Below are positions 8,648-12,795 of a DNA stretch of 12,795 nt, in pieces. Below the pieces are notes generated by a model that searched no databases, was not told the DNA's origin, and saw only the letters and a program-made list of their open reading frames with translations. Position 1 is the stretch's first letter; each line of letters opens with the position of its first letter. Made by a program: the position numbers and the translations under genes. The stretch is from Acanthamoeba sp. SK_2022b. Its lineage: Eukaryota > Discosea > Longamoebia > Acanthamoebidae. Location of the stretch: contig JANDJZ010001092.1 in assembly GCA_027943245.1 (NCBI GenBank), forward strand, positions 1 through 12,795, in the 5' to 3' direction.

Positions 8648-8933
8648 GGACAACAAGCATCTACACACAATAAGGTCAGTAGCAACATGCAACTATCGCA
8701 GGTGGACATCACAAAGGAAGTGAAGAGGAGAGTGCCTACAGCCATTCTCAATGAGATCATTGCTATGGGCTATGACCAAAGACAAGCAGCACTACAACTA
8801 GCAGCTACATGCAGCTCGCAAAGTTGAAGGAGGGATTGGTAGACTGCATTCAAGCACCCCCTGGGCTGAGGAAGAAGACCAACAAAACGCCCTTGTGTGG
8901 TGTGGTGTGGGGATAGCCAATGTAAGGCGTTGA
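8648..8933 (+). pseudogene. UBA-domain-like coding fragment with a frameshift
   Basis: One frame is open from 8648 to a TGA at 8825, including an ATG at 8687. It encodes VPTAILNEIIAMGYDQRQA followed by ALQLAAT. The MGY turn, the alternating hydrophobic residues and the Ala-Leu-x-x-Ala-Ala-Thr end resemble the first two helices of a UBA (ubiquitin-associated) domain. From 8817 the neighbouring frame continues RKVEGGIGRLHSS and stays open to a TGA at 8931. In register with helix 3 of UBA domains such as those of the UBASH3 family, where a Val-Gln-Ala-Ala-x-x-Trp-Leu pattern is usual, V, L and S are kept but the Trp is lost. I infer a one-base frameshift near 8813-8817, which makes this a decayed domain or exon. 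TTGTAG just before 8648 could be a splice acceptor. The parent gene is not identified; with no database search the family assignment is tentative. Confidence 0.45.
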
Positions 8934-8944
8934 GTGAATACAGA

Positions 8945-8993
8945 TTCTCTTTCTCTTCTTTCGTTGTTGTTTTTCTTGTCCTTCCTTTCCCCT
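8945..8993 (+). other. Long polypyrimidine tract
   Basis: About 49 bases of nearly pure T/C with a few G, running into CCCCTAAG. It resembles the pyrimidine tract of a 3' splice site, although AAG is a poor acceptor trinucleotide. It directly precedes a direct repeat and the next C/A block. Confidence 0.55.
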
Positions 8994-9005
8994 AAGAAAG
9001 AGCAT
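8987..9005 (+). repeat. 19-bp direct repeat, left copy
   Basis: TTCCCCTAAGAAAGAGCAT matches 9151-9169 at 18 of 19 positions. The pair brackets the C/A block at 9006-9150. It looks like a target-site duplication, or a duplicated junction, around an inserted or inverted repeat block. Confidence 0.8.
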
Positions 9006-9150
9006 AACACCACCACAACACCACCCACCATCACGGCACACCACCACCACAACATCACCACAAGACCACACCACCACTGCACAACAACACCACTGCACAA
9101 CATCACCACAGCATCACCACAGCATCACAACAATTCAACCACAGCACTTC
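9006..9150 (-). repeat. C/A-rich reversed block flanked by direct repeats
   Basis: About 145 bases of AACACCACCACAACACC sequence, ending CAGCATCACAACAATTCAACC. It is the reverse orientation of the G/T minisatellite, with unique sequence on its left and G/T repeat on its right, and is bracketed by 19-bp direct repeats. Confidence 0.85.
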
Positions 9151-9169
9151 TTCCCCTTAGAAAGAGCAT
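9151..9169 (+). repeat. 19-bp direct repeat, right copy
   Basis: TTCCCCTTAGAAAGAGCAT differs from the left copy by one base. CTTCCCCTTAG is a good match to a 3' splice acceptor. The sequence switches to G/T repeat eight bases downstream. Confidence 0.8.
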
Positions 9170-9593
9170 GTTGCTTGAGGTGGTGGTGTTGTGGTGTTGT
9201 TGTGATGGTGTTGCGATGGTGGTGTTGTTGTTGTGGAGATGTTGTAGTGATGTTGTGGTGGTGTTGTGGTGGTGATGTTGTTGTGGAGATGTTGTGGTGA
9301 AGTTGTGGTGGTGTGGTGATGGTGTGGTGGTGATGGTGTGGTGTTGTGGTGGTATTGTTGTGTTGTGGTTTTGTGGTGTTGTTGTGTTGTGGTGTTGATG
9401 TGTGGTGTTGTGGCAGTGTTGTTGTGGTGATGATGTGGTGTTGTTGTAGTGTTGTGGTGGTTTTGTTGTGTTGTGGTGGAGTGGGGTTGTAGTAGTGGTG
9501 GTGTTTTGGTGATGTTGTGGTGATGGTGTGGTGTTGGTGTGGTGGGAAGGCACTTATGGAGATGTAGTAATGGTGTTGTGGTGTTGTGGTGTT

Positions 9594-9688
9594 GTGGTTG
9601 TGGTGGTGTTGTTGTGGTGGTGTTGTGGTGGTGTTGTTGTGATGTTATGATGTTGGATGTTGTGGTGGTAGTGCTGTGGTGGTGTTGT
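9594..9688 (+). repeat. Segmental duplication inside block 7, copy 1
   Basis: The right part, 9633-9688, matches 9935-9990 over 56 bases with one mismatch and includes the rare phrase ATGTTGGATG. The left part, about 47 bases from 9594, matches from 9866. The two offsets, 302 and 272 bases, differ by 30, so the copies differ by a 30-bp indel. Confidence 0.8.
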
Positions 9689-9865
9689 TGTGGTGTTGTG
9701 GTGTTGTGGTGGTGGTGTTGTTGTGGTGATGGTGTGGTGATGGTGGTGTTGTGGAGTATTGGTGTTGTGGTATTCTGGTGTTAATCCTGTGGTGTGGTGG
9801 TGGTGTTGTAGTAATTGTGGTAGTGGTGGTGTGGTGGTGTGGTGGTGTGGTGATGGTGTTGTGGT

Positions 9866-9990
9866 GTGGTTGTGGTGGTGTTGTTGTGGTGGTGTTGTGG
9901 TGGTGTTGTTGTGGTGGTGTGATGTGGTTGTGGTGTTGTTGTGATGTTCTGATGTTGGATGTTGTGGTGGTAGTGCTGTGGTGGTGTTGT
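9866..9990 (+). repeat. Segmental duplication inside block 7, copy 2
   Basis: Second copy of 9594-9688, longer by 30 bases in its middle and with ATGTTCTGATG where copy 1 has ATGTTATGATG. The rare GGATG and GTAGTGCTG variants make homology clear despite the low complexity. Confidence 0.8.
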
Positions 9991-10008
9991 GGTGTTGTTG
10001 TGGTGTAG

Positions 10009-10146
10009 TGGTGGTGCATAGCAACTGCTGTGAAGACCCCACTCAGCAATGCACAAGTATCACAGTTCAGCTTTCCCCAGTCATGTGGCAGCATTAGTCT
10101 CTCATTGACTCGCCAGATAGCAGAGGAAAATGGCACGTCCTTTTAA
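10009..10146 (+). CDS. Short coding-like open frame in a unique island (unrecognised)
   Basis: After the G/T repeat, one + strand frame is open to a TAA at 10144. It includes TAVKTPLSNAQVSQFSFP and then QSCGSISLSLTRQIAEENG, a mixed composition unlike the repeat peptides. CTTTCCCCAG at 10071-10080 could serve as a splice acceptor, so the real exon might be only 10081-10146. The opposite strand is open over the same stretch (10136 leftward) with an equally plausible composition, so the coding strand is uncertain and coding itself unproven. I recognise no family. Confidence 0.25.
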   Translation, partial: WWCIATAVKTPLSNAQVSQFSFPQSCGSISLSLTRQIAEENGTSF

Positions 10147-10240
10147 CTCTTGTTTTTAGGTGGAGGCTAGCCTTGGTTTACATCAAATCTCCAGGGCAGG
10201 CAGGTAGGAGCGACATAGAAAGCCCACAATCCAAAGCAGT
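10018..10240. other. Unique island between repeat blocks
   Basis: About 220 bases of normal composition separate two G/T blocks. Apart from the short open frames it holds TTTTAACTCTTGTTTTTAGG at 10140-10159, a pyrimidine-rich stretch ending in TAG|G that resembles a 3' splice acceptor on the + strand. The right end reads AAAGCAGTGTTGTGATGG, similar to the start of the G/T block at 11335. No complete gene is visible. Confidence 0.55.
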
Positions 10241-10334
10241 GTTGTGATGGTGGTGTGGTGATTTTGTTGTGGTGCTGTAGTGTTTTGTGGTGGTGTTGTG
10301 GTGGTGTTGTGATGTTGTGGTGTTGTTGTGTTGT
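10241..10334 (+). repeat. Short G/T-rich block
   Basis: About 94 bases of GTTGTGATGGTGGTGTGG repeat, immediately followed by its complement. Together with the start of the next block it could form a long imperfect hairpin with arms near 95 bp and a centre at 10334/10335. Confidence 0.85.
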
Positions 10335-11320
10335 ACCACCACCACCACATCACCACAACACCACGACAACACTACACCACCACTCCACCACAGCGCCACC
10401 ACAGCATCACCACAACACCACCACAACAACATCACCATAACATCACCATAACATCACCACCACCACCATCACCACCTGACCACCACCACCACCTGACCAC
10501 CACCACCACCTGACCACCACCACCACCTGACCACCACCACCACCTGACCACCACCACCACCTGACCACCACCACCACCTGACCACCACCACCACCTGACC
10601 ACCACCACCACCTGACCACCACCACCACCACCAACCTCACCTCAAGACCACAACATCTCTACAATACCACAACAGCACCAGACCATCACAACAACATCAC
10701 CACACCATCACAACAACATTACCACACCATCACCTCAACACCACCACAACAGCACCACAAACTACCACAACAACATCACCACAGCACCACAACATCAGAA
10801 CACTGCCCAAACAACACTACAACATCACAACATCACAACAACACCACAACCTCCATACCACCACAACATCACCACACCACCATCACCACAACACTACTAT
10901 CACACAACACCACTAGACCACCATCACCACACAACATCACCACAGCATCACCACAACATCACCACTGCATCACCACAACACCACCGCATCACCACCACAT
11001 CCCCTTAACACCACAACACCACAACATCACCATCACCACAACACTCCAACATCACCACCACAGCACTACAATACCACCACCACAACACGATCATCACAAC
11101 ACCACAACACAACCACAACACAACAACACCATCACCACAAAACCACACAACCACAGCACCATCACAGCACCACCACAACATCACTACAACTCCACAAAAC
11201 CACAGCGCCACCACACCACCACAACACAACCACAACATCACCACAAAATCGCCATCACCACAAAATCACCACAACACCACAACACCACAACATCACTACA
11301 ACACCACCCACCACCCACAA
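10335..11320 (-). repeat. Longest C/A-rich reversed block
   Basis: Almost 1 kb of CCACCACAACATCACC repeat on the + strand, the reverse of the main G/T family, containing the 17-bp array. G is rare outside the array, where each unit carries one G. It ends CCACCCACAAGTATGAATC, followed by the AGAAAGAGCA motif and a return to G/T repeat. No gene is visible. Confidence 0.9.
10463..10632 (-). repeat. 17-bp tandem array, unit CCACCACCACCACCTGA
   Basis: Nine units lie from 10463 to 10615: the first has one mismatch (T at 10469) and the next eight (10480-10615) are identical. A partial CCA run follows to about 10632. TGA falls every 17 bases (10477, 10494, and so on to 10613), so all three + frames are stopped, while the - strand stays open and cycles through Gly, Val and Trp runs every 51 bases. 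The G-rich strand reads TCAGGTGGTGGTGGTGG, a strong two-tetrad G-quadruplex candidate. Confidence 0.95.
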
Positions 11321-11328
11321 GTATGAAT

Positions 11329-11340
11329 CTAGAAAGAGCA
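11329..11340 (+). repeat. Third copy of the AGAAAGAGCA boundary motif
   Basis: CTAGAAAGAGCA lies at a C/A to G/T switch and shares AGAAAGAGCA with 8996-9004 and 9159-9168. It sits in a 24-base unique spacer between opposite repeat orientations. The shared core is short, so chance cannot be excluded. Confidence 0.5.
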
Positions 11341-11344
11341 GTGT

Positions 11345-11588
11345 CCTTGTTGATGGTGTGGTGTTGTGGTGGTGTCCTGATGTTGTTGTGATGTTTTACT
11401 GTTGTGTTGGTGTTGTGGTGATTTTGTAACGTTGTGATGATGTTGTGAAAGGGTTGTGATGTTGTGGGATGTTGTACTGTTGTGGTGATGTTATGGTGAT
11501 GTTGTGGTGGGGTCGTGGTGATGTTGTTGTCATGTTGTGGTGATGATGTGGTGTTGGTGAGGTGTTGTAACGTTGTAGTGGTGTTGCA
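11345..11588 (+). repeat. Last G/T-rich block
   Basis: About 245 bases of TGTTGTGGTGATG repeat with more C and A variants than the left blocks. It abuts the exon-like sequence at 11600 with only about 11 bases between. If that exon is real, this block lies in the downstream intron on the - strand, starting at the donor. Confidence 0.85.
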
Positions 11589-11599
11589 CACCCTTTGAC

Positions 11600-11719
11600 C
11601 TGCATCAAGGCCTTGGAGAGGGCTTCCTGCTGCTCTGCAGGTAGCAAGTCAGCGTCAAAGTAGCTGAGCAGGCGTGCTACATCCTTGAAAGTGTCATAGT
11701 CATGCTGGTCACACTCCTT
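11600..11719 (-). CDS. Plausible 120-nt internal exon of an unrecognised gene
   Basis: On the - strand a pyrimidine-rich tract (TTTATCTTTTCTTTCTTGTC, about 11742-11761) is followed by TTTGAG|AAG with no other AG between, a reasonable acceptor. The exon then encodes 40 residues, beginning KECDQHDYDTFKDVARLLS and ending QQEALSKALMQ, and finishes CAG|GTCAAA, a weak donor. Length is 120 nt with phase 0 at both ends. The acidic, amphipathic, helix-forming composition and varied codons look like real protein, quite unlike the repeat peptides. I do not recognise the family; a piece of a large helical-repeat or EF-hand-like protein is possible. The frame stays open past both ends, so exact borders are uncertain. 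If correct, introns on both sides carry repeat (left) and a broken gene (right). Confidence 0.45.
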
Positions 11720-11771
11720 CTCAAACAGATGTGTCAGTGGAGAGACAAGAAAGAAAAGATAAAGCAAATCT

Positions 11772-12284
11772 CACCGGCCCACAGAGTTCACCCTTGTGGG
11801 CAATCCTTATAACCTAGTGGTCAAGGAAATGACACACTGACTCCTTTTTGGGCAAGTTTTGTGAGATGTACACCCATCTGGCTCAAGCTGACAACAAAAT
11901 CCTCCTTCCCTCCTTCTACCTTTACCTCTTCACCAGCATTATCTTTCCCACACCCAAGTCCTACATTCACACTATCTACGATGCCAACCCCACCTACAGC
12001 ATGATGCTCCCTCTTGCCCTCACCAACTTCTACTGGTACCTTCTGCCCTTCACCTGCTGAGCTCCAGGCTTTGAGTACCCACTACCTGGGCCATGCACTT
12101 CCTCGCCTGCAGCATGGATGACACTAGCCTCATCCCCTTCTACTTACTGCATACTCCCCACCACCCTCCACTCCATCTGCCAGGGGCACTCCTCAGAAGC
12201 CCATCATCACCTTCACAACTCCTTGGTAAATTTCCTTCAGCAGCCACCTTCAAACACTTCACTTCTTTCTGGTCACCTGGATAA
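11772..12284 (+). pseudogene. Broken coding-like segment, family not recognised
   Basis: Three consecutive frames look protein coding. Frame 3 (11772-11840) includes TEFTLVGNPYNLVVKEM and then stops. Frame 1 takes over at about 11836 and runs to TGA at 12058, with a hydrophobic aromatic stretch FYLYLFTSIIFP and later LTNFYWYLLPF. Frame 3 resumes near 12091 with MHFLACSMDDTSLIPFYLL and ends at TAA 12282. Codons in the middle part mostly end in C or T (TTC, TAC, CTC, ACC), a bias expected of former coding sequence. At least two frameshifts are needed, so it is not functional as it stands. It lies on the opposite strand to the exon at 11600-11719 and would sit in its upstream intron. Origin could be a transposon, an integrated viral gene or a host retrocopy; I cannot choose. 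Confidence 0.4.
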
Positions 12285-12392
12285 TTATTTGAGTTTTGTA
12301 CATTGTTGTGTACAATCAACTGGACTTTTGTCTGCACTGTGCAGATCTCTTTTTTGCATTTCCTGGAAGATGTACATTCATCAGGGCCATAA
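12285..12392. other. AT-richer linker without a recognised gene
   Basis: It begins just after the TAA of the broken segment and includes the small palindrome TGTACATTGTTGTGTACA (12297-12314). One frame stays open through it (frame 1, 12118-12543), but the composition is not convincing. Confidence 0.4.
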
Positions 12393-12644
12393 GCTACAAT
12401 TACAATTGTTGGGGTTTGTGTACATAAAACACTTGAAATCCTACTTGGAAATGAGTCGGTGTCTCATTTCCTTGAACACTTGGATTTATATAGGGATGCC
12501 CATGTTGCCACCTTCCATCCAGGGGCAGCAGAGATACAGATGACTCCAAATGTCCTTGCTCACAACGTCCTTGGCCACTTCTACAACAACCGACACAACC
12601 AATTGAGCAGAATACCATCGCCTGCAATAATGAGAGTGCCCTGA
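12393..12644 (+). pseudogene. Second coding-like open segment, unrecognised
   Basis: Frame 3 is open from 12393 to TGA 12642 and includes SVSHFLEHLDLYRDAHVATF and then MTPNVLAHNVLGHFYNN. The composition is protein-like with no low-complexity bias. There is no clear start codon, which fits a fragment. The RNase H-like fragment overlaps its end in another frame; the two could be one element broken by a frameshift, but the upstream part lacks the motifs expected before a copia RNase H end, so I keep them apart. I do not recognise the family. Confidence 0.35.
12447..12471. other. Perfect 9-bp hairpin, 7-base loop
   Basis: GGAAATGAG (12447-12455), loop TCGGTGT, CTCATTTCC (12463-12471). There is no T-run after it, so it is not a terminator-like structure. 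It lies within a coding-like open segment and may be chance. Confidence 0.7.
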
Positions 12645-12795
12645 CAATTGCAGTGTCACTACCCAGCAAATACCACCAACACTCAAAACACTACAGAATC
12701 AAACTGAGATTTATACACAAGAATCTCAATGAAATGAGACAATCACCACATGTCTACATCAATCATGCCAGCCAACAAAGGCTCTTGGTAGAGGG
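12494..12795 (+). mobile_element. Possible Ty1/copia retrotransposon RNase H remnant (partial)
   Basis: Frame 2 is open from 12494 (after a TAG at 12491) to the window edge. From 12599 it reads PIEQNTIACNNESALTIA, then PSKYHQHSKHYRIKLRFI, then PHVYINHASQQRLLV. Copia RNase H domains end with a C-D-N-x-S/G-A block, then H-x-R-T-K-H-I-x-I-x-x-H-F-I, then a Val-Pro-Thr-x-x-Q-x-A-D stretch. Here CNNESA, the SKH-to-FI spacing (His to Phe seven residues, as in the family) and the VYI-x4-Q stretch line up. Oddities: the DN is NN, so a catalytic Asp would be missing; there is a two-residue insertion before KH; the ADxxTK end is lost; and the sequence before 12599 does not match the expected upstream part. 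I read it as a decayed fragment, moderately supported. Confidence 0.35.

Larger units (their letters stand above)
9178..10017 (+). repeat. G/T-rich minisatellite, block 7
   Basis: An 840-base block of TGTTGTGGTGG repeat with an internal duplication (9594-9688 and 9866-9990). Opposite-strand frames are open and low complexity. No gene is visible. It ends at the unique island beginning GCATAGCAACTGC. Confidence 0.88.

Noticed and set aside
8934..9275. + strand frame starting SLSLLSLLFFLSFLSP as a signal peptide
   Set aside because: The hydrophobic stretch is the translation of the polypyrimidine tract, and the rest is repeat peptide.
12447..12471. Hairpin as a bacterial-type terminator
   Set aside because: No T-run follows and the window is not bacterial.

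Overview
This window looks like eukaryotic nuclear DNA, most likely from an invertebrate animal; a decapod crustacean is my guess from the extreme simple-repeat load, and nothing in the sequence proves it. There is no operon-like gene packing, no ribosome-binding-site context, and the few coding-like pieces look like an isolated exon or broken genes. About 10 kb of the 12.8 kb is a G/T-rich degenerate minisatellite built from words such as TGGTGT, TGTTGTGG and GTGATGG. Its complement, a C/A-rich version that is almost free of G, appears in separate blocks on the same strand.

Layout. Positions 1-6105 are almost all repeat. The G/T block is interrupted by C/A blocks at 325-714 and 3114-3184, and from about 4331 it becomes a purer TGATGG array. 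Positions 6106-6306 are a GGGGTTACATAG array, 6307-6545 a GGGCATGTTGTAG-type array, and 6551-6877 G/T repeat again. Positions 6878-7430 hold at least five decayed copies of a roughly 66-bp repeat, two on the + strand and three on the - strand, with a C/A block between them. Positions 7338-7664 are unique sequence without a recognisable gene. From 7665 to 11588 G/T and C/A blocks alternate, with short unique islands at 8647-9005 (a frameshifted UBA-like domain) and 10018-10240. The C/A block at 10335-11320 contains a near-perfect 17-bp tandem array.

The right end, 11589-12795, is mostly non-repetitive. It holds a plausible 40-codon internal exon on the - strand (11600-11719), a coding-like but frameshifted + strand segment (11772-12284), another open + strand segment (12393-12644), and a fragment running off the window that resembles the C-terminal RNase H region of Ty1/copia retrotransposons.

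I see no set of genes working together. The notable property is structural: the G-rich strand of one repeat family flips orientation many times over about 11 kb, some flips form hairpins, and a 12-19 bp motif around AGAAAGAGCA recurs at block edges. The long open frames inside the repeat encode only His/Thr/Asn/Pro/Gln or Val/Trp/Cys/Gly runs and are not annotated as genes.
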